A DNA stretch of 64,000 nucleotides from Marivita sp046591575 (lineage in GTDB: Bacteria; Pseudomonadota; Alphaproteobacteria; Rhodobacterales; Rhodobacteraceae), in the NCBI RefSeq assembly GCF_046591575.1, contig NZ_JBIQWA010000003.1, positions 248,001 to 312,000 on the forward strand, in the 5' to 3' direction. Shown in pieces: positions 47,175-56,208 of the stretch. The position numbers were made by a program, and so were the translations under genes. Position 1 is the stretch's first letter. Every line of letters begins with the position of its first letter. The notes beneath the pieces were generated by a model, which was given only the letters and a program-made list of their open reading frames with translations, was not told the origin of the DNA and ran no database searches.

Positions 47175-47933
47175 ATGTTCAAATCCCGCCTTGCCTGTTC
47201 CCTCACAGCGCTTTTCATGGCAACCGGCGTTTCCGCCGCTGAATTCGACTTTGGCGCGATGACAGATGCCGAACGCGACGCATTCGGCGCGCAGGTTCGG
47301 GCGTATCTTTTGGAAAACCCGCAAGTCATCATGGAAGCGGTACAGGTTCTTGAAGACCGCCAGGCCGAGCAACAGGCGCAGGGCGATCTGGAACTTGTGG
47401 CCGCCCATTCCGAAGAGCTGTTCAATGACGGGTATTCCTGGGTCGGCGGAAACCCCGACGGCGATGTCACCATTGTGGAATTCTTTGACTACCGCTGCGG
47501 ATTCTGCCGCAAGGCCCATCCAGAGGTGCAGGCGCTTTTGGAAAGCGATGGCAATATTCGCTATATCGCCAAGGAATTCCCCATTCTTGGCGAAAACTCG
47601 GTGATTTCAGCCCGCTTTGCCCTGGCCGTCCGAGAGGTTGCGGGGGATGACGCCTATAAAGCCGCCAATGAAGCGCTGATTGCGCTGAATTCGGACATGC
47701 AGGAACCCGTCTTGCGCCGCCTTGCCGACACGCTGGAACTTGATGCCGATGCTGTGATCGCCGCGATGGACGGTGATGACATCACCCAACAGCTGGCCCA
47801 AACCCGCGCCTTGGCAGAGCGGTTGCAAATCAGCGGCACCCCCAGCTTTGTCATGGGCGGGCAGATGATCCGCGGCTACCTGCCTTTGGATGCGATGCAA
47901 GAGGTGATCGCGGAGGAACGCCGGGACGGTTAA
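47175..47933 (+). CDS. DsbA-family thiol:disulfide oxidoreductase
   Basis: A 252-residue periplasmic protein with a signal peptide (ACSLTALFMATGVSAA). A helical N-terminal segment about 70 residues long precedes a thioredoxin fold, as in Com1/BdbD types. The redox motif is CGFC (108-111) in FFDYRCGFCRKAHPEV, and the cis-proline loop is in SGTPSFVMGG. The ATG at 47175 has GGAG upstream. Its stop shares the bases TTAA with the convergent nuclease gene. Confidence 0.9.
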   Translation: MFKSRLACSLTALFMATGVSAAEFDFGAMTDAERDAFGAQVRAYLLENPQVIMEAVQVLEDRQAEQQAQGDLELVAAHSEELFNDGYSWVGGNPDGDVTIVEFFDYRCGFCRKAHPEVQALLESDGNIRYIAKEFPILGENSVISARFALAVREVAGDDAYKAANEALIALNSDMQEPVLRRLADTLELDADAVIAAMDGDDITQQLAQTRALAERLQISGTPSFVMGGQMIRGYLPLDAMQEVIAEERRDG

Positions 47934-48466
47934 AGAAACCGCTGATGATATCGGACCAGCCGTTCGAAATGCGCCGCTAACGACTGTTTCAGGTGATCCG
48001 CGTTTTTAACGTTCAGGATGTAATCCACAAGCGTGTTATATTGCGCGATTTGCCGAAGCAGTCGTTGGTCCGGCAACAATCGGTTCAGGCGCTCTTGTTC
48101 ATCGATGACCTGTACGCGCTGCATCTCGGGCACCGCAACATCCTGCATCGGCGCGTCCAGGGTTTTCCCGTTCATCAGCTTGTGAGACGCGTCAAACCGG
48201 TTAAATAAGTGCCGTTCAAGCGGTGTAATCTGGTCACGTGACGCAACCGGCCAGGCCCAGACAAACGCGATTTCCCACACATCAATCTGGCGATTGGCAA
48301 TCACATCCGATCTGGCCGATGTCAAATGACGCTGGACCCGTGCGCGGATGCCATCGGTGGACTGGCCGACATAGATCGGGATCTCGTCCAGATCACACAA
48401 CGCATAAACGCCGATTTCATTCGTCAGCGCCTTGAGCGCGGTGGCCCTGTATGCCTGTGCGGTCAC
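47930..48466 (-). CDS. GIY-YIG nuclease, probable restriction endonuclease
   Basis: A 178-residue protein. The GIY-YIG motifs are GVY (19-21) and YVG (32-34). They are followed by a basic RARVQRH with the catalytic arginine (about 41-46) and a glutamate in TPLERHLFNRFD (E84), the expected order for this nuclease fold. It starts at a GTG (48466) that overlaps the methyltransferase stop (TAGTG), so translation is coupled. GIY-YIG restriction enzymes of the Eco29kI/Cfr42I type pair with cytosine methyltransferases. It has no accessory homing domain. The stop overlaps the dsbA stop tail to tail. Confidence 0.8.
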   Translation of the reverse strand: MTAQAYRATALKALTNEIGVYALCDLDEIPIYVGQSTDGIRARVQRHLTSARSDVIANRQIDVWEIAFVWAWPVASRDQITPLERHLFNRFDASHKLMNGKTLDAPMQDVAVPEMQRVQVIDEQERLNRLLPDQRLLRQIAQYNTLVDYILNVKNADHLKQSLAAHFERLVRYHQRFL

Positions 48467-49623
48467 TACGCCGCCTTTGACGATTTTTGCGCGATCTTCA
48501 AAGCCGGCTGAAAAATCGCAGCATCCAGATGGCGGACCAACGGCACCACAACGCCGTCGCCCGCAACCTTGTAGGCGCTGTTGTAATTGTCCGGAATGAC
48601 ATAGCTGTCCGCCAGGCCCATGAGCCTGACCGCTTCTCTGGAACTGAGCAACCGGGCTTTGACCGCCGCCCCCTCGACCACAACCAAAGTCTGGCGGGAC
48701 GATCCGCCCGACGGCGTGCGCAAACATCCAGCCAGCCCGTCAAACCGGATTTCCGCCCGCTGGCGGGTTCTGCCGTGGGCATCCGGACGGCCCCGTTTAT
48801 ACAAAGTGCCTATTTCGATCCGGCCTGACTGCTGTGCCGCCTCAAGTCTGTGCCTGCTGGGGTCGCTCATCAAGGACACCAACCGGTCCACCTCGGCGGG
48901 GCTTAACCACTCAAGGCCCGTGTCGACCTCAATCAAACTCTGCAACTCCGGCACCCTGCGCGTGGGCAGGTCGATGCGCCACCAGCACCAGGATTGTTTG
49001 ATCCGCCGAGGTGCCGTGGCGATAAAGCTGCGCAGGCGTTTGGTATGATAGACCGATGTCGGACGCGCATCACAAAGCGACATGGGGGCTACCGATTTAT
49101 GCAATGCAATCACAAACAGACGCGGCCTGCTTTGCGGCACATAATGGCGGGCATCAATCTCTAGCGCACCGACATTGTAGCCCAGATCAATCAGACTGCG
49201 CAGAACCTCTTCAAAATCCTGACCGTTGCGGCGGGAAATCAAACCGGATACGTTTTCAAAGGCAATGATCGAAGGTGCAAATCCGTCTTGCACCGCCGGT
49301 GTGATTTTCTGAATCCAGGACCGGAACACACCACTGCGCTGGCCGTTCAGCCCCCGGCCCTTGCCCGCCAGACTGAAATCCTGACACGGGCTGGAGGCCC
49401 AATAGAGGTCAATGGGCTGGCGCAAAATCCCGTCCGGGATATCGCACACATCACTGACGACAAGACCGTCCTTGCCCCAGTTTGCCTCGTAAACATGGGC
49501 TTTCATGCGGTCGATATCATTTGCCAACGCGCAGTCCCACTGCGATTTCAACGCAGCGCGCACCATTCCACCGCCACAGAAGAATTCGGCATACTTGGGG
49601 GGATTTAACACGGGCGATACCAT
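48466..49623 (-). CDS. C5-cytosine DNA methyltransferase (Dcm-type)
   Basis: A 385-residue C5-methyltransferase. Motif I is AEFFCGGGMVRAAL, motif IV SSPCQDFSLAG with the catalytic C80, motif VI AFENVSGL (E123), and motif VIII YVPQSRPRLFV. Then come a variable target-recognition region and motifs IX-X (LSSREAVRLMGL, YKVAGDGVVVPL). The start is uncertain: ATG 49623 or GTG 49641. It should protect the host sequence cut by the adjacent nuclease. It lies between the conserved genes ispG and dsbA, suggesting insertion. Confidence 0.9.
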   Translation of the reverse strand: MVSPVLNPPKYAEFFCGGGMVRAALKSQWDCALANDIDRMKAHVYEANWGKDGLVVSDVCDIPDGILRQPIDLYWASSPCQDFSLAGKGRGLNGQRSGVFRSWIQKITPAVQDGFAPSIIAFENVSGLISRRNGQDFEEVLRSLIDLGYNVGALEIDARHYVPQSRPRLFVIALHKSVAPMSLCDARPTSVYHTKRLRSFIATAPRRIKQSWCWWRIDLPTRRVPELQSLIEVDTGLEWLSPAEVDRLVSLMSDPSRHRLEAAQQSGRIEIGTLYKRGRPDAHGRTRQRAEIRFDGLAGCLRTPSGGSSRQTLVVVEGAAVKARLLSSREAVRLMGLADSYVIPDNYNSAYKVAGDGVVVPLVRHLDAAIFQPALKIAQKSSKAA

Positions 49624-49671
49624 ATCTATGGATACAATCACCCGTTTTAGGTGTCGATAGGAAATCCGAGC

Positions 49672-50802
49672 TTACTCGGCGGCCTCTTTCGCGGCGCTTT
49701 CGGCATCCAGTTCAGCGGCCTTGGCTTCGACCTGTTCGACAATATGTTCGATCATCTGTTCATTCGACAATTTGTGGCTTTGCGCACCGGCAAGGTAAAC
49801 CATCCCTGACCCATTGCCGCCGCCGGTAAACCCGACATCCGTCATCAACGCTTCGCCGGGGCCGTTCACCACACAGCCGATGATCGACAGGCTCATCGGT
49901 GTCTTGATGTGCTCAAGCCGTTCTTCCAGTGCTTCCACCGTTTTGATCACGTCAAAGCCCTGACGCGCGCAGCTTGGGCAAGAAATGATATTCACACCAC
50001 GATGGCGCAAACCCAGAGATTTGAGGATTTCATACCCCACCTTCACCTCTTCGACGGGATCGGCGGACAGAGACACCCGGATGGTATCTCCGATGCCCAT
50101 CCAAAGCAGGTTGCCAAGGCCAATCGCCGATTTGATTGTCCCCGACATCAGCCCGCCCGCTTCGGTGATCCCAAGGTGGATCGGGGCGTCTGTTGCCTCG
50201 GCCAGTTGCTGATAGGCCGCCGCTGCCATGAACACATCCGAGGCTTTGCAGCTGATCTTGAATTCGTGAAAATCGTTGTCCTGCAAGATCTTGATGTGGT
50301 CCAGACCGGATTCAACCATCGCATCGGGACAGGGCTCGCCATACTTGTCGAGCAAGTGTTTTTCCAGTGACCCGGCATTCACGCCGATGCGAATGGAAGA
50401 ATTGTGATCCCGCGCCGCTTTGATCACTTCCTTAACGCGGTCGGATGACCCGATATTGCCCGGATTGATGCGCAAACAGGCTGCCCCGGCCTCTGCCGCC
50501 TCGATCCCGCGTTTATAGTGAAAGTGGATATCCGCCACGATGGGAACCGGGCTTTCTTTCACAATTTCTTTCAACGCCCGCGAGCTGTCTTCATCCGGCA
50601 CCGAAATCCGAACAATATCCGCGCCTGCGTCGGCTGCTGCTTGGACTTGTGCAATCGTAGCTTTGACATCCGGCGTCAATGTGTTGGTCATTGTTTGCAC
50701 CGTGATCGGGGCATCCCCCCCAACCGGCACGTCACCGACCATGATCTGACGCGATGTCCGACGGTAGATGTTGCGCCACGGGCGGATGTGATTGAGGCTC
50801 AT
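49672..50802 (-). CDS. ispG: HMBPP synthase IspG/GcpE (4Fe-4S)
   Basis: IspG makes hydroxymethylbutenyl diphosphate in the non-mevalonate isoprenoid pathway. The 376-residue protein has the TIM-barrel opening VPVGGDAPITVQTMTN. The 4Fe-4S cysteines are in NIISCPSCARQGFDV and later IIGCVVNGPGEA with the catalytic glutamate. GGAGGAAC precedes the ATG at 50802. It is downstream of the RodZ-like gene on the same strand, a common bacterial order. Confidence 0.96.
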   Translation of the reverse strand: MSLNHIRPWRNIYRRTSRQIMVGDVPVGGDAPITVQTMTNTLTPDVKATIAQVQAAADAGADIVRISVPDEDSSRALKEIVKESPVPIVADIHFHYKRGIEAAEAGAACLRINPGNIGSSDRVKEVIKAARDHNSSIRIGVNAGSLEKHLLDKYGEPCPDAMVESGLDHIKILQDNDFHEFKISCKASDVFMAAAAYQQLAEATDAPIHLGITEAGGLMSGTIKSAIGLGNLLWMGIGDTIRVSLSADPVEEVKVGYEILKSLGLRHRGVNIISCPSCARQGFDVIKTVEALEERLEHIKTPMSLSIIGCVVNGPGEALMTDVGFTGGGNGSGMVYLAGAQSHKLSNEQMIEHIVEQVEAKAAELDAESAAKEAAE

Positions 50803-50911
50803 GCAGTGTTCCTCCGGCGGAATGTGTCAACCAAACTGTACAGCTTTTGCACGCGTATAGCTAGGGCCGCATGCGACCTGCTTCAAGCGCCAAATCTTTG
50901 ACGGCATGTGC

Positions 50912-52513
50912 TTATTCAGCGGTCTCTGGCACGGCGAGTTCCGCAACAATCCGCGCCAGATCACTGTCGGCCTCGATCGAGGCGACCGAGTATTGGTTCG
51001 ACAGTTCATCAACGGACAAGGCCAGGTTCGACGTGACCGATCCTCTGGGCCCCGCCGGGCCGTAGGTCTGTCCGTTCATCGCAAAATAAATGGCCCCGGA
51101 TTCGCCCACACGCAGCGTCGGAGGCTGTTCTGTTGCAGGCACCTGATAGGTGTCACCGGCGTTCATGATCGTCTCATAAATCACGCTGCCATCCGCCGCG
51201 CGGACACGAATCCACGCAGGGCGCACCGCCACAAGGGTCACGCCCGGCGCAGTGTCTTCCAGGATCTTCGGTTGCCCAATACTTGGCTGCGACGGCACCG
51301 CGCCAAGATCGGCCAGAACACGGTTCAGATCCCCGTCGTTTTGCAGATTGGCCGGTTCCAGTGCCGCAGCCAGCGTCGGGCCATCCAGTGGCAGATCAGA
51401 CGTCACTGTACCGGCAGGACCAACCGGACCCACCGTACGGCCGTTGACCGAGGCATAAATGGCCCCGCTTTCGCCGACATTCAAAAGAGCGCCGGTTTGC
51501 GATGCGGGCACCGTCCACGTCTCGCCTGCTGCCATCACACGTTCAAAGATCACGGAACGATCATCGCCGCGCACCCGCACCCAGGCTGGCCGCGCTGCGA
51601 TCAAGGTCACACCCTCCTCCGACAGCCCTTGCGTCGACGCCAACTGGCTGCCGATCAGCCCACCGGCGGGTTCAAGATCAACCGATGGCAATGTCCGGCG
51701 TTCAGTTTGGGCAAACGCGCCCAGGCTGTTGGGATCAAGGGTGGAAATCGGCGCATCCCGCGCGACAAGAACCGGAACATCCAGCGCCTGCGGGCGGTAG
51801 AGCCGATCAAACGCGTCAACGCTTGGCGGTGGTGTGAACACACCCGCCCCGGCATCCGCAACGGTTTCATCCGATTCCGGGTTTTCCGACGTCGGCTGGA
51901 TGGTGGTTTGTAACGGGTCAAGGTCCGACAGCACAACCGGCGTTTGATCGACCGGGGCCAATTGAACGCGCTGCACCTCTTGCAGAACCGAGTACCCGCC
52001 ATAGCCCAGCCCGCCCAGGAGCATCACAAGAACAAGGGTCGATCCAATCGCGCCCGGCTCAATCCGAGACAAAAAGGAATCGCTGCTGGGAGCAAAGGGC
52101 AGAACCGGCTGGGAAAACGGGTCACGATCGGAAATCGGGCCGTTAAGCGCCGAAACATCCAGCTGTTTACGCGGCGAGGCGGCATGCGACATGCCATGCG
52201 CCGTTTCAAATCCGCTTTCGGCACAGAAGACGGCAAACGTGTCGTCCGGGTCCATGCCAAGATAGCGTGCATAAGAACGCACATACCCGGCGATAAAGCC
52301 GGGTGTGTCAAATGCTGTGGGATCGCAATTTTCTATAGCGGCGATATAGCTGGCTTTGATGCGCAATTCGCGCTGCACGTCCAGCAGGGATTTCCCGAGC
52401 GTGGCGCGTTCTCCGCGCATAACATCACCCAAACGCAATTCGAAATCATCGAAACCGCGCGGTACCTCTTGAGAAGTATCGTGCGTTTGTTTTGGGGGTT
52501 TACGCCCAATCAT
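50912..52513 (-). CDS. RodZ-like helix-turn-helix protein with two DUF4115-type domains
   Basis: A 533-residue membrane protein. The N-terminal cytoplasmic HTH (about 25-90; LGKSLLDVQRELRIKASYI, GFIAGYVRSYARYLGM) is the RodZ type that contacts MreB-like cytoskeleton. One membrane helix is at about 160-180 (AIGSTLVLVMLLGGLGYGG). The periplasmic part holds two copies of a ~75-residue domain (about 300-375 and 428-503), each with RPAW[VI]RVR, VGESGAIY and GxVTS. RodZ normally has one. Involvement in cell shape is inferred from the architecture. Confidence 0.85.
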   Translation of the reverse strand: MIGRKPPKQTHDTSQEVPRGFDDFELRLGDVMRGERATLGKSLLDVQRELRIKASYIAAIENCDPTAFDTPGFIAGYVRSYARYLGMDPDDTFAVFCAESGFETAHGMSHAASPRKQLDVSALNGPISDRDPFSQPVLPFAPSSDSFLSRIEPGAIGSTLVLVMLLGGLGYGGYSVLQEVQRVQLAPVDQTPVVLSDLDPLQTTIQPTSENPESDETVADAGAGVFTPPPSVDAFDRLYRPQALDVPVLVARDAPISTLDPNSLGAFAQTERRTLPSVDLEPAGGLIGSQLASTQGLSEEGVTLIAARPAWVRVRGDDRSVIFERVMAAGETWTVPASQTGALLNVGESGAIYASVNGRTVGPVGPAGTVTSDLPLDGPTLAAALEPANLQNDGDLNRVLADLGAVPSQPSIGQPKILEDTAPGVTLVAVRPAWIRVRAADGSVIYETIMNAGDTYQVPATEQPPTLRVGESGAIYFAMNGQTYGPAGPRGSVTSNLALSVDELSNQYSVASIEADSDLARIVAELAVPETAE

Positions 52514-52639
52514 TCGCTGCCCCTTGCCGTTCTTACCGCTTACACGATGCCTGTGTTACACGTACCCGGTGAGTCGAGTCGCGCTTTTTATTGCGGTTAC
52601 GTTAACACACGGCAAGGTTTAATGCACGGTTTCCGAACG

Positions 52640-53863
52640 TTAAGCACTCAATTCGGCACGATTTAGCGCACAATGCGACCAAAGCTCGTCCATGGCCTGG
52701 ACCAGACGATCGATCTCTTTCGGACCATGCACAGGGGACGGCGTGAAACGCAGCCGTTCGGTCCCTCTGGGCACCGTCGGGAAATTGATCGGTTGCACGT
52801 AAATCCCAAAGCGTTCCAGCATCATGTCCGACATTTGCTTGGTGTGGACCGGGTCGCCGACCATCACCGGAATAATGTGGCTGCCATGGTCAACAATCGG
52901 CAATCCAAGCCCCTTGAGCCGCATCTTGAGGATGCGCGCCTGAAGCTGGTGCTGGTCCCGCAGGCTTTGATCGGTCTTGAGATGCGCCACAGATGCCGCT
53001 GCACCTGCCGCAACTGCGGGGGGCAAAGACGTGGTAAAGATAAAGCCCGGCGCATAAGAGCGGATCGCATCGCACATCTTCGCAGATGCCGCGATATAGC
53101 CGCCCATCACGCCGTAGGCTTTGGCCAGGGTGCCATTGATGATGTCGATGCGGTCCATCAGACCATCCCGTTCCGCCACACCGGCACCGCGCGGGCCGTA
53201 CATGCCAACCGCGTGCACTTCGTCGATATATGTCAGCGCGTTGAATTCATCCGCAAGATCGCAGATTTCCTTGATCGGGCCGAAATCTCCGTCCATCGAA
53301 TAGATCGATTCAAACGCGATCACCTTGGGCACATCGGGATCGTCCGCCGCCAGCAATTCACGCAGATGCGCGACATCATTGTGGCGGAAGATACGCTTGG
53401 CCCCACCATTGCGCCGCACGCCTTCGATCATCGACGCGTGGTTCAACGCATCCGAATAAATGATGAGACCCGGAAACAGTCTGGGCAGCGTCGACAATGT
53501 CGCATCGTTAGCGATATAGGCCGACGTGAACAGCAGTGCGGCTTCCTTGTGGTGCAGATCGGCAATCTCGGCTTCGAGCCGTTTGTGATATACGGTTGTC
53601 CCAGAGATATTGCGCGTGCCCCCCGATCCGGCACCCGTGGCGTCAAGCGCCTCGTGCATCGCGGCCAGAACCGCTGGATGCTGGCCCATACCAAGATAGT
53701 CGTTGCCACACCACACAGTGATGTTCTGCTCGGTTCCATCGGGCTTGCGCCATACCGCATGGGGGAACTGTCCCTTGGTGCGCTCGATATCAATAAACGT
53801 CCGGTAGCGGCCTTCGTCATGCAGGCGGTTCAGGGCTTCGTCGAGTTTGTCGGTATAGCTCAC
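52640..53863 (-). CDS. hemA: 5-aminolevulinate synthase
   Basis: ALAS condenses glycine and succinyl-CoA as the first step of tetrapyrrole synthesis in alphaproteobacteria (C4 pathway). The 407-residue protein includes GAGSGGTRNISGTTVYH, SIYSMDGDFGPI, TYIDEVHAVGMYG and the PLP lysine K248 in NGTLAKAYGVMGG, the same number as in Rhodobacter capsulatus ALAS. The start is a GTG after AAGGAG. A perfect FNR box lies about 130 bases upstream, so induction at low oxygen by FnrL is likely. Confidence 0.97.
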   Translation of the reverse strand: MSYTDKLDEALNRLHDEGRYRTFIDIERTKGQFPHAVWRKPDGTEQNITVWCGNDYLGMGQHPAVLAAMHEALDATGAGSGGTRNISGTTVYHKRLEAEIADLHHKEAALLFTSAYIANDATLSTLPRLFPGLIIYSDALNHASMIEGVRRNGGAKRIFRHNDVAHLRELLAADDPDVPKVIAFESIYSMDGDFGPIKEICDLADEFNALTYIDEVHAVGMYGPRGAGVAERDGLMDRIDIINGTLAKAYGVMGGYIAASAKMCDAIRSYAPGFIFTTSLPPAVAAGAAASVAHLKTDQSLRDQHQLQARILKMRLKGLGLPIVDHGSHIIPVMVGDPVHTKQMSDMMLERFGIYVQPINFPTVPRGTERLRFTPSPVHGPKEIDRLVQAMDELWSHCALNRAELSA

Positions 53864-53952
53864 CGGCTTCTCCTTTTTGCCTGCGTTCTGAGTCGCTTAC
53901 CCGTCAGTCGCTTGGCGCAATAAAACTTAAGTTTGGATATAGAGTGCATCCT

Positions 53953-54007
53953 TTGATGGCAATCTTTGTAGAGAACGACTTACCGTCGCAGCCTTGATCT
54001 GAATCAA
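53953..54007. promoter_or_regulatory. FNR/FnrL boxes in the hemA/dipeptidase divergent region
   Basis: TTGATCTGAATCAA (53994-54007) is a perfect TTGAT-N4-ATCAA FNR site. A weaker copy, TTGATGGCAATCTT, lies at 53953-53966. The former is centred about 138 bases from the hemA start and 147 from the dipeptidase start; hemA is the known FnrL target in related bacteria. Confidence 0.7.
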
Positions 54008-54147
54008 GCCTTCAGGCCCCGCCATGCACTTGTGTTAAAAAACTGTATATTTCTCACATCATTGTAGCCGTGGAGGCCCGATCAGACGCTCTGGACAGTG
54101 CTTTTTGCGATGCTAGGCTTTGCGCAACTCACCAACAGGAGACCAAG

Positions 54148-55524
54148 ATGTCTGTCGATCCCGTTCTTGCACGTATTGATTCTGACCTGCCCAACAGCCT
54201 CGACCGACTTCTAGAGCTGTTGCGCATCCCCTCTATCTCGACCGACCCGGCCTTCAAAAAAAATTGCGATCAGGCAGCCGATTGGCTGGTAGCTGATTTG
54301 CAGTCCATGGGGATCGACGCATCCAAGCGCGAGACACAAGGGCATCCGATGGTGGTCGGCCATAGCGACGGCCCCGGACCGCATCTTTTGTTTTACGGGC
54401 ATTATGATGTGCAACCCGTCGACCCGCTTTCGCTTTGGCATCGCGATCCGTTTGATCCCGAAATCCAGGACACCCCCAAGGGAAAGGTCATCCGCGGCCG
54501 CGGCGCGGCAGATGACAAGGGGCAGTTGATGACCTTTCTCGAAGCCTGCCGCGCCTGGAAGGCCGAACACGGCACTCTGCCCTGCAAGATCACCTTCTTC
54601 TTCGAGGGCGAAGAGGAATCCGGCTCTCCGTCATTGATCCCGTTTCTGAAAGCCAACGCGGACGAGTTGAAAACCGACATCGCACTCATCTGCGATACAG
54701 GACTTTTCGACAGCCGCGTTCCGGCCATTGTCACCATGCTGCGCGGGATGTTGCAGGAAGAAATCACCATCACCGGCCCCGACAAAGACCTGCATTCCGG
54801 CATGTTCGGCGGTGCCGCGATCAACCCCATCCGGGTTCTGTCGCACATTATCGCGGCCCTGCATGATGAAAACGGACGTATCACGGTCCCCGGATTCTAT
54901 GACGATGTGCCGGACCTGCCGGATGACATGATGGCACAATGGGAAAACCTTGGGTTTGACCACAAGGCATTTCTGGCAGAGGTCGGTCTGGACACCCTTG
55001 CGGGCGAAGCAGGACGCAGCGCGCTTGAGATGCTGTGGTCGCGCCCCACCTGCGAGGTCAACGGCATCGGCGGCGGTTATCAGGGCGACGGGTTCAAAAC
55101 CGTGCTGCCATCCACCGCCAGCGCCAAGATCAGTTTCCGGCTGGTCGGACAGCAAGATCCCCATGTCATCCGCGACCGGTTTCGCGAAATGGTCTCGGCC
55201 ATGCTCCCGCCAGATTGCACCATCGACTTCATAAGCCACGGCGCGTCACCAGCATCGGTGATGTCGGTGGACAACCCGGCTTTCGACAAGGCCCGCGCAG
55301 CGCTCAGCGATGAATGGCCCGATCCCGCCGCTTTTGTCGGCTCCGGCGGCTCTATCCCCGTGGCCGGGTATTTCCAGTCGATCCTTGGAACTGAATCAAT
55401 GTTGATCGGGTTTGGCAAGGATGACGACCAGATACACAGCCCCAACGAAAAATACGATGTGGACAGCTTTCACAAGGGCACACGCAGCTGGGCGCGCATT
55501 CTGGCGGCGTTAACTCAAGGCTGA
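54148..55524 (+). CDS. M20 family dipeptidase
   Basis: A 458-residue zinc peptidase of the M20 (DapE/PepV/carnosinase) group. Metal ligands are in FYGHYDVQP (His and Asp), GRGAADDKGQ (Asp), FEGEEESGSPS (the Glu-Glu pair with the general base) and LICDTGLFD. The final histidine is in SPNEKYDVDSFHKG. It acts in the cytoplasm on short peptides; the exact substrate is unknown. It starts at ATG 54148 after GGAG and is divergent from hemA. Confidence 0.9.
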   Translation: MSVDPVLARIDSDLPNSLDRLLELLRIPSISTDPAFKKNCDQAADWLVADLQSMGIDASKRETQGHPMVVGHSDGPGPHLLFYGHYDVQPVDPLSLWHRDPFDPEIQDTPKGKVIRGRGAADDKGQLMTFLEACRAWKAEHGTLPCKITFFFEGEEESGSPSLIPFLKANADELKTDIALICDTGLFDSRVPAIVTMLRGMLQEEITITGPDKDLHSGMFGGAAINPIRVLSHIIAALHDENGRITVPGFYDDVPDLPDDMMAQWENLGFDHKAFLAEVGLDTLAGEAGRSALEMLWSRPTCEVNGIGGGYQGDGFKTVLPSTASAKISFRLVGQQDPHVIRDRFREMVSAMLPPDCTIDFISHGASPASVMSVDNPAFDKARAALSDEWPDPAAFVGSGGSIPVAGYFQSILGTESMLIGFGKDDDQIHSPNEKYDVDSFHKGTRSWARILAALTQG

Positions 55525-55641
55525 CCGCCGTCACAACAAAACCGCAAAGTCCCAAGATCGCCGAATTTCATCACACCAATACCCCGTACCAGTCGCAGCA
55601 GGTCCAAATTGTGGTCACAATTCCTAGCGAATGGTTAACGC

Positions 55642-56208
55642 ATGAAACGGATGATGAAAAAACAGGATCGCAACGATTTTTTGAGCCGCATCGAGCGGCT
55701 TGATCCAAAGTTTGCGGCCCTTCCCGAAGAAGCCCGATTTGAACGAAAACCCTGGGAAGTCGACAAGACCAGCTTTGCCAATGGCGATAAGCCGATCATA
55801 ATGGCGGGACTGGGGTTTGCCATGGCCATCGCCGCGCTTTACGCGGTCCATAACCCATCGCAGGTTCAAAGCCTGCTGCTGACCTCTGGCTGGCCACCGC
55901 AATTCCTGACTTACGCCATGAACGGTGTGTCCCTCCTGGCCATTGGGCTGGCGCTTTTTTACGTGTTCAACATTTTCCGCATCCTGAACCCGCGCGCCAC
56001 CGGCCGCTGGAATGCCACCGGGCTGGTCACGGGCGCCTGCGCCGCGCTTGGCATGACTTTTGTTCCGGACGCCTATATTCAAGCCGGGGTCGAATATGCC
56101 GGCTTTAGCAGCACAAACGACATTCTGGACTACGCCCAGCAGCGCACCCTGCAATTTGCAGGTATTGACTGGGCCAGCGTTGTGATGGTTTCCTCATCGG
56201 CGAAATGA
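55642..56208 (+). CDS. membrane protein, unknown function
   Basis: A 188-residue protein. A basic, charged N-terminus (MKRMMKKQDRNDF) and about 40 further soluble residues are followed by three hydrophobic helices (about 52-70, 93-115 and 125-142). The C-terminal part is soluble. I do not recognise the family. Its stop overlaps the start of the hydrolase gene (ATGA), so the two are co-translated. Confidence 0.65.
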   Translation: MKRMMKKQDRNDFLSRIERLDPKFAALPEEARFERKPWEVDKTSFANGDKPIIMAGLGFAMAIAALYAVHNPSQVQSLLLTSGWPPQFLTYAMNGVSLLAIGLALFYVFNIFRILNPRATGRWNATGLVTGACAALGMTFVPDAYIQAGVEYAGFSSTNDILDYAQQRTLQFAGIDWASVVMVSSSAK

